A stretch of 64,000 bases of DNA from NCBI GenBank assembly GCA_009733775.1, contig WOGZ01000030.1:124001-188000 (forward strand), in the 5' to 3' direction. This DNA is from Alectoria sarmentosa (lineage: Eukaryota; Ascomycota; Lecanoromycetes; Lecanorales; Parmeliaceae). The notes beneath the pieces are model-generated. The model ran no database searches. It worked only from the letters and a program-made list of their open reading frames with translations, and was not told the origin of the DNA. Below are positions 35,085 to 47,351 of the stretch, in pieces (the stretch's first letter is position 1; every line of letters begins with the position of its first letter). The position numbers and the translations under genes are program-made.

Positions 35085-35845
35085 AATATTATTGTTATTT
35101 AAACGTTTAAAAACTTATTTGAAATTAAAAATAATAAACTTTATATGTTAAAGTTAACGTTTTGATTTCAAAAATCTTTTGAGAAAAAAAATTGAGATCT
35201 TATTATCGAATTTTTCATTCGTTATCAATAACATTTTATTTTCATAATTATAAAATTTAATTAATTTTAATTTTACGATGATAATCGTCGAAGCGAATAT
35301 TTTGAATTCGAGTTTTTAATTGAATAATATCAAAAAAATACGAAATTTTTGAAAAGATTTGCACGTTTATAATTATATTTAATAGAATTTTAATCGAATT
35401 CAATTTTTATTATCAAATTAAAAGTTAAATTCTTTATATTATTAAATTCTTTGTATTGTATTATTATCGTTTAACTTTATTATCACTTTTCGTATAAACA
35501 TTTCTCGTTATTATTGTAAAATCTTAAAATATAATAATAATAATTAATCAATATCGATAAGAATTTCGACGATTTTGACGAAGATTGAGAAAGCATTTAT
35601 TTTATTTTTATTATATTATCATCGTGCGATAACGATTTTAAAGTTAATAAAAAGTTCTTTATCGTTTTAATCGATATCGAAATCTTTAATATACGCATTA
35701 AATATAAACGATCTCGTTTATTAATTCTCTTTGAAACTTTTAAATCGTTTTTTAAACTATTATTAAATTAATTTTTTTCGACATTTTTTGAAAGCGATAT
35801 TCTTCAAAACGATATTCTCGATTCGTTTTCAATCGTGATAAAAGA

Positions 35846-36523
35846 TGTTGGAAATGTGTTAGCTATCGAAAATATGGAAGATTTACCGAGACAAGAAAGG
35901 TTTGTCGAGGCTTAACACATTTTATATTTAGATGCTTTATTGCAAATTATTTAATCAATCAAATGTTTCATTTATTTTGAATAAATTATGAGCTCGGAAT
36001 CATGAGCATTCGATTAGTATTATTTATTTATCATTTATAATCAACTGACTCATCAACCAAGCGTAAGATATAATTAAAAAACAATTAAGTTATAATGTTA
36101 AAATCTAAGCGACAGAGCAATCATTCACTTTGCGACAATTACGTAATAACCTTTTTAAATCTATTTATCACACGTGATTATTCTTATTAATATATCGTGT
36201 TTTGAACATATATTTGATTTAATTTAATGATTTATTTATGTGATAATCGCAAATAATAAATCGTGAGACGTTGATGAAATTTTGATTATAATCTGCTCTC
36301 AAAAGATTGCGATTAATTATTAATTAATTTTAATTTTTGAGCGATGAATTATGTTCATAGCACAATGAGCGAGTAATTTTCAAAAAATCGTTCAATTTTA
36401 TAAATTATCACAATTCTTTATTTAAAAAATAAGAGGGTTAAGATTAGTTTTAATCAAACGCGCGTTATTTTTATCAATCAATTAAACGTTATTAAATAAT
36501 GTCATTTCGTTATTTATTAAATT
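35846..36523 (+). mobile_element. 5' end of an LTR element (copy D), truncated by insertion
   Basis: Begins TGTTGGAAATGTG, a typical LTR start. It matches 62450-63098 in reverse complement over its whole length, including an LTR-like GC-richer opening and a leader with AAACGCGCGTT. It is interrupted at 36523 by the LTR starting at 36524, whose left-hand duplication would be AAATT. Its 3' end was not found. Confidence 0.6.
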
Positions 36524-37132
36524 TGTTAAAATATAAAATAAAACACTTAATTGTATTACTTTAAAAGTGATACGAAAAAAAAAACGATTTATATACGAGC
36601 GCACTAACTAATATACATGTAATCGTTAAAGCTTAACGTCACATAATTCGAATTTCAACACTCTCCTTCGCTCGCATCTTTTTAAATTTAAATTTCAAAT
36701 TATAAAAATGAAAATTAACATTAAATAACAAAAGTGAATCGTAACGTCGAATTATAAATATAAAAATATCTTATATTCTTTTTATCACCCTTATATTTCT
36801 TAAAACTCTCAAACTTTAAACACGAAATTCGAAACTCGCGATGTTCAAAATCGAATAAAAACAATGAAAATTCGAAGAAAAATCGAATTTTGAAAACGAT
36901 TATATTCTTTTAAATATATTCGTCACGATATCACATAAAAAAAAATCACTTTTTAACGAAAAACCGTTTTTTGATAAATTTATTTTCAATTTATCTGATA
37001 CATATCAAAAATCGAATAACACATAATCGATAAATATATCTGAGAATAAATTTTTCGATTAAACGAAATATTTCGAATTGTATATGCATGTATGCGATCG
37101 ATCGCAAGGTTTACAAATCGTTTTAAAACATT
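36524..37132 (-). mobile_element. Copia copy G-prime, 3' LTR and 3' UTR only
   Basis: On the minus strand the order is 3' UTR with one copy of the ~52-bp repeat, polypurine tract GCGAGCGAAGGAGAG (next to 36660), then the LTR 36660-36524 (TGTTGAAATTCG.. to ..TATTTTAACA, 137 bp). Copy C interrupts it at 37133. Confidence 0.75.
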
Positions 37133-39175
37133 TGTTGAAATTGCGAATCACGTGACGCCAAGGCTTGACGGTCACGTGCGCACTATTAATGCGCTCGTAC
37201 ATAAATCGCTTTTTCTTTCATAATATTCCTAAAGAAAAACAACTAAATGTCTTACTTCATATTTTGAGAAATTATAAACCCGAATTTACACCGACATTAT
37301 TATAATATGATTTATTTATTATTCATTATAATTATTATCATCTTTTAACATTTCATATTTATCGCAATGAAAATATTAATTATAAAAATCGTTACATTTT
37401 ATATATCGTAACTTTTTTAATGTGAGCAATGCTTATTGTAAACAAAATAATTATTAAATTAAAATAATTACGACTCGTTCGTAATGAAAGCGTAAAAAAC
37501 AAAACGAAAAAAATAACGTTGAAAATTAACGATATTTAGGACGCTTCTTTTGATAATCAATAACGCTCTTTTAAAAATTACGAATGTTTTTAAAAGTCAA
37601 CATCGCTCTTTCGAGCGCTGAAACGTTATTAATATTCGCATTATTTTCGTCAATAACTCGCATCGTTTTCATTTTCATTCGAAATAAAATAAAACGATTA
37701 AAACGATTCGAGACATATCGTAATTAATCGTGATATGTCGATATTGTTTTGCGATTATAATCACGTAATCATTAAATTTTTAAAACATTATCAACTTTTC
37801 TGCGTAAAACACGTTAAAATAATAAACAATATATCTTCGTTTTATAAATTATTTCATTTAGAATTCGATAATAATAATTATATTTAACGATTTAATTGCG
37901 AAATAGTCGCAATAAAAATCAAAAAATCAAAAATAAAGATTCAAATTAATAATTAATCAAAAAAAAATCATTTTTTATTTCACGTGTTTAACACATTAAA
38001 ATCAAAACGTTAAAAAAATAAACCCTTTATTTTAAAAATCAAAAAAAAATCTTTATTATAAAGCGATTTGATGATAATAACATTATATTCGAACGTTTTA
38101 AACGAATAAAACGAAATTATCAATCTCGCTCTCGATTTCGACATCTTATTATTTTTCTTTTAAAGTCTTTTAATCATTAAAACGATTAATATAATTTAAA
38201 TAACGTATTTTTTACGAGTTCGTTACGATTTATAAAATTAAATAATTTTCCTTTGAAATAACATCTTTATATTTTTATATTTTCTTTTAAATTCATTATT
38301 ATCGTCTTTTTAAACATTATCGAATACTTTTTCGATTGCGAAATAAAGATTTTTTATAAACGAAAATTTAAATTATATCGAATTAATTTTAAAATTCAAC
38401 GAGATTTTTTTTATACTTTCGAGATTTTAAATTTTTTTAAATATTTTTTAAATAATGATAACGATAACGATAATGATAATGATAATAATAACGATTTTAT
38501 TTTAAATTTCTGCGTTGATTTTATTTTTATTTCGAAATAATTAATTTTTAAATCATTGTTAAAAATTATTATTATCGAAAAGTTTTTCGATTTTAAAATG
38601 CGTCTTATTTTTTCGACGTCGTTTATTTTAATTATTTTTAAAAACTTTATTACGCAGATCTCATTATTTTCAAATCTTATATTATTATAAATCATTTTTT
38701 CGAATATAAATTCAAACGCAAATTCAAATTCAAATTTCAAAAATTTTTAAATTTTAAAACTCAAATCAATTTTTTTTGATATCATATTCAAATATTTTGA
38801 AATTAAACTTTCGATTTTTTTAAGTTAATTTGAAAAGATTGAAATGTTTATAAGAATTATTAATCACATTAAATGAAAACGTTAAATGTAAAACTTTTTA
38901 AGCTTAATTGAATTATAACATTAAATTAAAATCGATACGATTATGTTTATTAAAAGCTTTATCATTAAAATAAAAAACGCTTCGAACAATCGCTTAATCG
39001 TCGAAATAAAATTTATTATCATTAAAATAAACGTCTTAATTTAAATTAAAACGCATAACAAAATTTACACGATAATGAAAATTCGCTGCGAAAATAATTC
39101 TCAAAATAAAATCAAATATCATATCAATGTCTTTAATGTTTAAAAAAAGTTCGAAAAATATAAATTTCGAGATTT
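37133..39175 (+). mobile_element. Copia copy C, 5' LTR and leader
   Basis: LTR 37133-37269 starts TGTTGAAATTGCG and has CACGTG boxes; left duplication is ACATT. The following ~1.9 kb is collinear with 47352-49260 of the complete Copia copy. It includes a shared Asp/Glu-free antisense frame at 38411-38740. It is cut at 39175 by the next LTR. Its right part may be the fragment at 63099-63842, but that is inference. Confidence 0.75.
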
Positions 39176-39309
39176 TGTCAAAATATGAAATAAGACATTT
39201 AATTGTATTATCTTAAAAGTGCTATGAAAGAAAAAGCGATTTATATACGAGCGCATTAATAATGCATATGACGTCAAATCTTGACGTCACATGACTCGAA
39301 ATTTCAACA
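39176..39309 (-). repeat. 3' LTR of Copia copy G
   Basis: 134 bp. On the minus strand it runs TGTTGAAATTTCG to TTTTGACA, with ATATAAATCGCT as a probable TATA region. Confidence 0.85.
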
Positions 39310-39679
39310 CTTCTCTTCGCTCGCATCTTTTTAAATCTAAACTTCGAGTTATAAAAATGAAAAATAAATATCGAATAATAAAAGTAAACTTTAACGCCGG
39401 GTTATAAACGTGAAAACATTTTATATTCTTTTTATCACTCTTTATATCCTTTAAAGCTTTTAAATTTCAAATATGAAATTCGAAACTCGCGATATTCAAA
39501 ACCGAATAAAAACAATAAAAAATCGAAAAAAAATCGAATTTTGAAAACGATTATGTTCTTTTAAACATATTCGTCACGATATCACATAAAAAAAAATCCA
39601 TTTTTTGACGAAAACCCGTTTTTTAACAAATTTATTTTTAATTTATTTAATGCACATCAAAAATCGAGCGACACATAAT

Positions 39680-39804
39680 TGTGAAAATATGATATAGGAC
39701 ACTTAATTGTATTACTTTAAAAGTGCTATAAAGGAAAGTGCGATCTATGCTACAAGCGCATGCGCCCATATCACGTGACCTATCACGTAACCTAAATTTC
39801 GACA
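39680..39804 (-). repeat. 3' LTR of Copia copy A
   Basis: 125 bp. On the minus strand it starts TGTCGAAATTTAGG and ends CATATTTTCACA. It contains two CACGTG-type boxes and a GCGCATGCGC palindrome. Confidence 0.92.
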
Positions 39805-41740
39805 TTCCCCTTCGCACGCATATTTTTAAAAAAATCAAACGTCGAATAAATAAAATGAATCGAGCGTCGGGTAATTATAATGAGCTTAGCGTCGAATAAT
39901 TAATGTGAAATCACCCTTAACACCTCCCTTACCCTTTATGCGCTCGATAAAAACCCAAATTTCAAACACAAGATCCGAAACTCGCGATGTTTAAAATCGG
40001 ATAAGAACAATGAAAATCCGAAAAAAGAAAGTGATTACCTCCTCATAAATCACCTCTATTTTATAAACCATTCTTATCCCCTATATATCACCCCCTCCCC
40101 CTTATAAACATTCAAATTTCAAAAACGAAATTCGAAATTCGCGATGTTCAAAGCCGGGTTGTAAGAGTGAAAATCGAAAATCTGAAAACGATTATATCCT
40201 TTTGAACATATCCGTCACGATGTCACATAAAAAAAATTCCACTTTTTGACGAAAAATCGTTTTCTGACAAATTTATTTTCAATTTATTTAATGCATATCA
40301 AAAATCGATCGACACATGATCGATGAATATATATGAAAGTTTATTTTCCGATTGAACGAAATATTCCGAATTGCATATGCACATGTATGCATATATGCGA
40401 TCGACTGTAAAACTCATAAAAGTCGTTTCAAGATATTGATATTTGATAATAATGGCTGATAGCGTGCATGCGGAAAATGTATAATAACGATGTTTATGAT
40501 AATGATAGCGGCAATAACGCCTAAAGGTATAAATATGATAACTTTAAAAGTATAAACATAATGATCTTAAGAGGCATAAATATGATGACCTTAATAAAAA
40601 TATTTAAGGCATTTAACGAAAAATGACGATAACGACCTTTTGAGTGACGTTGTAAATTTCAAATTTGAATCGAATATAAATATAAATGTTTCGAAAAGAG
40701 GCTCGCAAAGTTTATCATTATAACTATAATAACGATAAATTAATTTTTGATATAATAATAACATAACGGAGTTTTAACACATTAAGATTAATATTGAAAT
40801 TCTGCGAATAATTTCGATCGATTATTCGAAATGTAAAAATCAATGAAATCGCTTCTTTGAAATTGCGAGCGCAGAATAATAATAACAATTTAAACGTCTC
40901 TTTTAAAATAATGATTTAAATAATTTTGAATAAATGATATAAAATTGTTTTCATCTTAAGGGCATCGCGGAAGATAACAAACTTGTCGAAACATAAGATC
41001 TTAATAAGATTATCAATTATTTGTTTGTTAATGAAAACATATTAAACATTCATAATATCATCATTGACTTTTTCGCGTACAAAATGATAAACGATGTTAA
41101 TGTGTTTGATATGAATATGAAATTAAACGTTCTTTGCGAAAGCGATTGCGTTTTAATTATTTTCAAAAATCACGATGATCTTAAAATTCGAATCGTCAAA
41201 TCATAAAAATTGATTAAAAAGATTTTTCAATTAAATAACTTTTTTAATAATTTGCGTTTGATCGATATATTTTGTCTCATAAATGAATAATGTTATAATA
41301 ACTTGACGTTTATTTGATCAATTAATAACGTCGTTATTCAAATTGAATAAATAATCGAAAATAAACCTTCGAATTGAATTCTCAATTCAATCAAAATCAA
41401 TATAATCGAATAAATCTTTCAAAAAATTCTTATACACGAGTTCGTAATGCATCGTGTTTTTAAGATATCGAAAAATTCGAATAATCGCATTTCAATGCGT
41501 TGAAATAAAATTGATTGAATATCGATTAATCAAAAAAATAATATAAGCGATATTAAGACGAATTTTCAGCATAATGTATATAAGGGAATTTATAACGAAT
41601 TAATATTTTTTATGAAATTTTCTAAAAATCAAATAACCCTTTTCGACGAATATTAATTTACGATTAATTTCGAATAATATATTGATAAAGATGAGATTTC
41701 AATATTTGAAATAATTGAGAAAACGTGTGATATATATTTT

Positions 41741-41944
41741 TTATTTCAAACGAATAATGTCATTATAACGATCTTTTTTGACGATTATATTTAAATAAAA
41801 AACGCATAATCTCAAATTTAACATGTGAAATTTAACATTTAAGACATCTTTGATTCGTTTAATAACGATTTTATTATGATTTATAATCAAAACATTATCG
41901 ATATAAAACGTTATAATAATTTTTTTTTTAAGGTTCATAAACAC
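41741..41944 (-). pseudogene. reverse transcriptase remnant of Copia copy A
   Basis: The 67-codon open stretch reads IITFYIDNVLIINHNK.., then ..DVLNVKFHMLNL..FYLNIIV. This matches Copia RT, where the usual motif is YVDDxLI..; here the second Asp is Asn. Stops bound it on both sides. Confidence 0.85.
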
Positions 41945-43396
41945 ATTATCGTTCGATTCGATAAAATTGAGATCGAATTTTTTTATATAAATTAAAAAAT
42001 GTTAATATCAAATTTTAAAAGATTGCTTTAGATTATAAAGAGTTTTATTTAATTTATAAATCTTAATATTATTTTTGTTAAAGTCGTTAAATTGTTATAT
42101 ATAAATATTTTTTTGAACATCGTTATAGAAAAAAACGATTTTGACGTTTATTTATTTTATATTTTAATTTATAATCGTCGTAAACGCAAAGATCGTCTTA
42201 TAATTTATGAATTTTATTATTAACGCGAAAATGTTATAATAATCATAACCCTTTTATTGTTCGAATTTTCGAATAATTTAACGTGTTTTATAACGAATAA
42301 CTTTTCTTTCGAGATCTCGCTTTATAATGTAAATTTAATAATTTTTAAAAACATGAATTCTTAAAAGCGTTTAAATAAGACATCAAATATTATTATTTAT
42401 AAAAGATTTATACTCATCTCGCATATTAATCTTTTAATTTATACGAATTAAATTATTAAAAATCGTTTATTTATAAATTATAAATTTAAAAATGTTAAAT
42501 TTATTAATATAATTCGCAAAAAAAGCAAAAATAACGAAAGTTTTCATTAAAAAATTAAACGATAAATCATAAAGATTCGAAATAATAAGATTTTTATAAT
42601 TATCAAAAATCTTTTAAATAATCTTATACTCGAAATGTTTTCACATAATTTTCATTTTAATGAATTTTAAAAATATCGATAAAGAAAAAGCGACGACAGG
42701 CCTGACAATTGATATAACAAATTTAATAAATATTATAAACACACGCATTGCAATAACGACAAAATGAGATCTTTAAAAACGATTAACGATTAACGATAAA
42801 ATATCCGTTAACGATAATCGATTTGATAATTTAATCGAAATTATAAATTTAACATTTAATAATATAATAATACGCTGCTTATTCAATATCTCCTTTATAA
42901 CGAATATTAATATAAAAAAATGTTAACATTTATTTAAAAGTTTATGAATTTTAATCTTTTCTTCGAAATTCATAAAATGAGAACGTTTTTTAACGAAATG
43001 TATATCGTTAACGCGAATAATTTTTTTTTTGATTAAATTGTAAAGACGAAAAATGAATTCGCTTTCGTAATTTAAAAAAATATATTTTTCATTTTTATTT
43101 ATAAACTTTTTTTAAATACGTTTTAAGACGTAAATGATAAAATTAATAATATATAAATGAAAAAAAATAGATTTGCGATAATAAAAGACTTTAAAAGATG
43201 TGATAATAATCTTAATATTAAAAAAACGCATTATCAAATAATTGATTATGATCATTATTTCAAATTAAAAGAATTTATTAAGATTGAAATTTAATAAAAT
43301 TGAATGCATCTTATTTATCAAAGTTTAATTAAATCGCTTAACGATTTTATTCATTTCGAAATTATTTGCGATAATGAGTTTTTGTTTAATGCTCAT

Positions 43397-43765
43397 CTAA
43401 ATGAGACATTCAAAAAAAATTTTATTAATATATTCATTTTCATTATCGAGACGAATGCGATTAATTCGATAATCGCGAAATTTCAAATAAATTTTGAAAC
43501 GCAAAAATATGATGAAGATTTCGCTTTTATAACGAATATAATAAATCTCAAAATAACAAATAAAATCATCTTTAAACGTCATAAAATATTTATAATCGTT
43601 AAAATTAATGAAAATCAAAAATCTTATAAAATCGTTATAAATAAATTCGTTCGATAAAATATCGAACGCTATGAGCGAATTATGAAAAATAATTTTTTGA
43701 CGACTCATCACATAATATTCGCAAATGTATTTCTCGACAATGTTTTTGAAAAAATTCATATTCAT
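43397..43765 (-). pseudogene. integrase core remnant of Copia copy A
   Basis: A 122-codon open stretch contains YFMTFKDDFICYFEIYYIRYKSE and RINRIRLDNENEY. These correspond to the YFVTFIDDFSR..KSE and RSDNGGEY core motifs of Copia integrase, with Asp and Glu partly kept. Confidence 0.88.
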
Positions 43766-46709
43766 AACGATATTAAAAAGTTTATTAAGATTTTGTTAAT
43801 TTAAATAGTTTATGCGAGCATATTATAATTGATAAATTGAATTCGAAAAAACGTTATAAACGATCAAAGCATTATTATCTTTTCACAAATTCAAAAAAAA
43901 CAAATCGCGATTTCGCGTATCAATTAACGTGATATTATTTTAAATTAAAACATAATCTTTTTTATAAAAGACGACTTTAATATCGACATTTAAAAGCTTT
44001 TTAATCGATAAAAAATTAACGCTTATATCGAACACGTATAAAACATTAAAAATCATTAAAATAACGCATTTGTTATTAACATTATAATCAAAATTAATAA
44101 TATCGCAAATAAGAGATTAAATTTTAACGCCTTTAATGTCTTTGATAAATCGAAATTAAATTTTGATATAAATAATAAATATCGAATAATTAATAAAGAA
44201 ATAATGAGTGTAATCAGAATTTATTATAATTCGAATATCGAAATTTATAAATTTGACGAACGACAATTTTTTATTCAGATTAAAATTCGTTATTAAATTA
44301 ATAAAATCTTCGTTTTGATTTGCTTGATTAATTATATTCAAAATGTTAAAATCATTTGAAATGAGATTCGAATGATTTTGATCGTTTAATTCGTTTAAAA
44401 ATGTTATATAAATATAAAGATAATCGTTTTTTTTTGGAGCATACGTTATATTAACGTTGAAATAATCATTTTTCCCTAAAACGGAGGCGTTAAATAACGC
44501 TTTTTCGATGCGTTTATGTTTAACATTTAAAACATTAATGTTCGCATAAATGATATCGATTTACGTTTTCTTCTTTTTTTTTTATTTATTTATAAATTTT
44601 TTAAACTTTAAATAAGAGAATTTGATTTAACATTTAATTGAAAAATGTTTAAATTTGCGATTAACGGTTTTGTAAAAAATATAAATTTCGCGATTGATGA
44701 AATCAAAGTCGTCGAAATCGCTTTTAACGAATTATTTATTTTTATTATTACGATGAATGAGCATAATAATATTATCTTTTTTAATTGCGAATATACGACG
44801 TTCTTTATTCATTACGTCGTAAATAATCAAATCGAATTTAATTGTTTTCGAATTATATAACATATGAGTTTAAATGTAAATTATTATAAAGATATTATAA
44901 ATTTCGTCGAGTTTTATAAAAAAGAATTGAATAAAATAAGACTTTAACAATAATAATGAATCATTTAAATCAACGATTTCGACATTAATTTTGCGAAAGT
45001 CTTTTTCGTATTAACGAACGCTTTTTTCGAAATTAATGTTGATGTTATGCAATTAACGCATAAACTTGATATAAAGTTTAAAATTTATAAATTTATAATA
45101 AATATCGATAACGTTTAATATAATTTGAGAATTTTCATTATATTTTTTAATAAATTAATGATTAATATAATCAAGACGTTGACGAATAATTACGCAAATT
45201 TTAAATTTAATAATGTTAATAAAAAATTAAAGATTGTTCAACATCAATTAATCGTTGATATCTTCATTTCATTTAATATATTCGATAATAGATTTTAAAA
45301 TGATAATGGAAATCAGAGAGAAGTTATCTTTATTATTCATAAAAATATTTTCAACGACATCTTAAACGTTGAATTCAATCATCGATATCGAAAAAAACAA
45401 ATAAAGAAATATAAAAAATTGATAATGATAATAAAGGTAACGAAAATGAGAATTTTTTTATCACGATGAAAAGCGAATTGAGAATATCGTCGTTTTAAAA
45501 AATGCCGCTTTGAAAAGGCGCCGAAACGAACGAGTTTGATAATGATTTAAAGAATGATTTAAACGTTTTAAAGAAAATTGATAAGCGAGATCGTTTATCT
45601 TTAACGCGTAAATCAAAGATTTTAATATCGTTTAAAACGTTAAATGACTCCTCGTTAACTTTAGAGTCGTTATCGCATAACGATAATGTGAAAAAAATAA
45701 AATAAATGTTTTATTAATTTTCGTTAAAATCGTTTAAATTTTTATCGATATCAATTAATTATTATCGTTATGTTTCAAGGTTTTGTAATAACAATGAGAA
45801 ATATTTATGCGAAAATTGATGATAAATTTGAACGATAATATTATAATGAAATGATGTTAATAATATAAAGGATTTGATTTTAAATTTGATGATAAAGATT
45901 GAATTCGATTAAAATTATATTGAGTGTAATTATAAGCGTGCAAACCTTTTTAAAAAATTCGCACCTTTTTTATGTTATTTAATCAAAAACTCGAATTTAA
46001 AATATTCGCTTTAACGATTATCATCGTGAAATTAAAATTAATTAAATTTTATAACTATGATGATAAGATATTATTAATAATGAATAAAGAATTCGATGAT
46101 AAAATCTTAATTTCTTTTTTCAAAAGGTTTTTGAAATCAAAACGTCAATTTTGATACATAAAGTTTGTTATTTTTGGTTTCAAATAGATTTTTAAACGCC
46201 TGAATAATAATGAAATTAATTTTGAATTGTTTTAAACGATAATCAGATTGATAATAATGTTGACATTCAATTATTCAATTTGTTTTATTGATTCGATATA
46301 TCGTTAAAGATGCAAATCATTAAATTAATGAAATGTCATAAAAACAAAAGCGTATTCTTTTTTTTGTTTAATGTGTTTCACGCAAAGAAATTAATAATGT
46401 TATAAAAGCCTTATCATGATTTGATCGCACGATCATAAATCGTATACGATTTCGATTAAAAGTGAATAATTTCGGCTTATCGAGGATTAAAAGGTTTTTA
46501 ATTTTCGAATTTCGAATTATGATCGTTTAGATTAAAAATCATTTTGTAAATGAAAATTGTTTATTTCAAAAAGGTTGATTAAATGAAAATCTTTATAATT
46601 GATTATCTCATTACGATGAACATAAAATGTTTAAAAACAATTATAATCATAATGATAAATAAATAAATTATGTTTATAACGATCGTCGAGCAAGTTCGAA
46701 TTTATAATC

Positions 46710-46834
46710 TATGAAAATATGATGTAAAACACTTAATTGTATTACTTTAAGAGTGTTATAAAGAAAAGTGCGATCTATATTATGAGCGCATGCGCCCGTA
46801 TCACGTGACCTATCACGTGACCTAAATTTCGACA
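46710..46834 (-). repeat. 5' LTR of Copia copy A
   Basis: 125 bp. Its inner end borders leader sequence collinear with that after 27292. The duplication ATAAT follows at 46835. Confidence 0.92.
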
Positions 46835-47216
46835 ATAATCGATGAATATATGTGAAAATAAATTTTCCGATTGAACGAAATGTTTCGAATTGCATATGCA
46901 TATATGCGATCGATCGTAAAGCTTACGAAAATCGTTTTAGAATATTAATATTTGATAATAATAATTGATAAGATGCATATAAATTGCGATCGAAATATTG
47001 CGATAATGATAATAATAATGATAATAACGACAATAACGCTTAAAAGCATAAATATGATAATTGTGATAACGCTTGAAAACATCTGAAAGTTATATTATTA
47101 AAAAAATTCGTGAATAATTAAGCAATTTTAATGATAATAATTTTTTTAATAACGATATAATTCTCAAATTGAAATCGCATATAAACATAAATCTTTTAAA
47201 AAAAACTTATAAAGTT

Positions 47217-47351
47217 TGTTGAAATTCGGGTTACGTGACGTCAAGCCTTGGCGGTTACGTGCGCACATTAATGCGTTCGTATATAAATCGCTCTTTCTTT
47301 CGTAGCACTCTTAAAACAATACAATTAAATGTCTTATTTTATATTTTGACA
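47217..47351 (+). repeat. 5' LTR of Copia copy B
   Basis: 135 bp, TGTTGAAATTCGGG to TATTTTGACA. Two ACGTG boxes precede TATATAAA (~47279), a likely promoter. Confidence 0.92.

Larger units (their letters stand above)
27183..35845 (+). mobile_element. Ty1/Copia copy I (5' part), split by Gypsy-2
   Basis: It begins with an LTR (27183-27292) of the same family as the minus-strand copy at 39680-46834. Leader sequence after the LTR is collinear with that copy's leader. Gypsy-2 interrupts it at 27791. The remainder (35085-35845) is AT-rich and stop-filled, and is cut by another LTR beginning at 35846. No 3' LTR was found in the window. Confidence 0.75.
39680..46834 (-). mobile_element. Ty1/Copia copy A, full length, minus strand, nested in copy G
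   Basis: 7,155 bp with 125-bp LTRs (39680-39804 and 46710-46834) and perfect duplication ATAAT (39675-39679 and 46835-46839). The two LTRs differ at 13 sites, all transitions. On the minus strand the integrase remnant (43765-43397) precedes the reverse transcriptase remnant (41944-41741). That order defines Copia rather than Gypsy. The polypurine tract GCGAAGGGGAA lies beside 39804. A ~24-bp repeat occurs three times near 40520-40590. Confidence 0.93.

Noticed and set aside
38450..38500. GATAAC/GATAAT simple repeat as a regulatory array
   Set aside because: The same low-complexity run recurs in copy B at ~48550. It is part of the Copia leader rather than a local regulatory site.
27183..46834. 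Single giant transposon with terminal inverted repeats
   Set aside because: The two inverted ends are LTRs of the same family. The right one pairs with 39680-39804 through a perfect ATAAT duplication, so they belong to separate copies.
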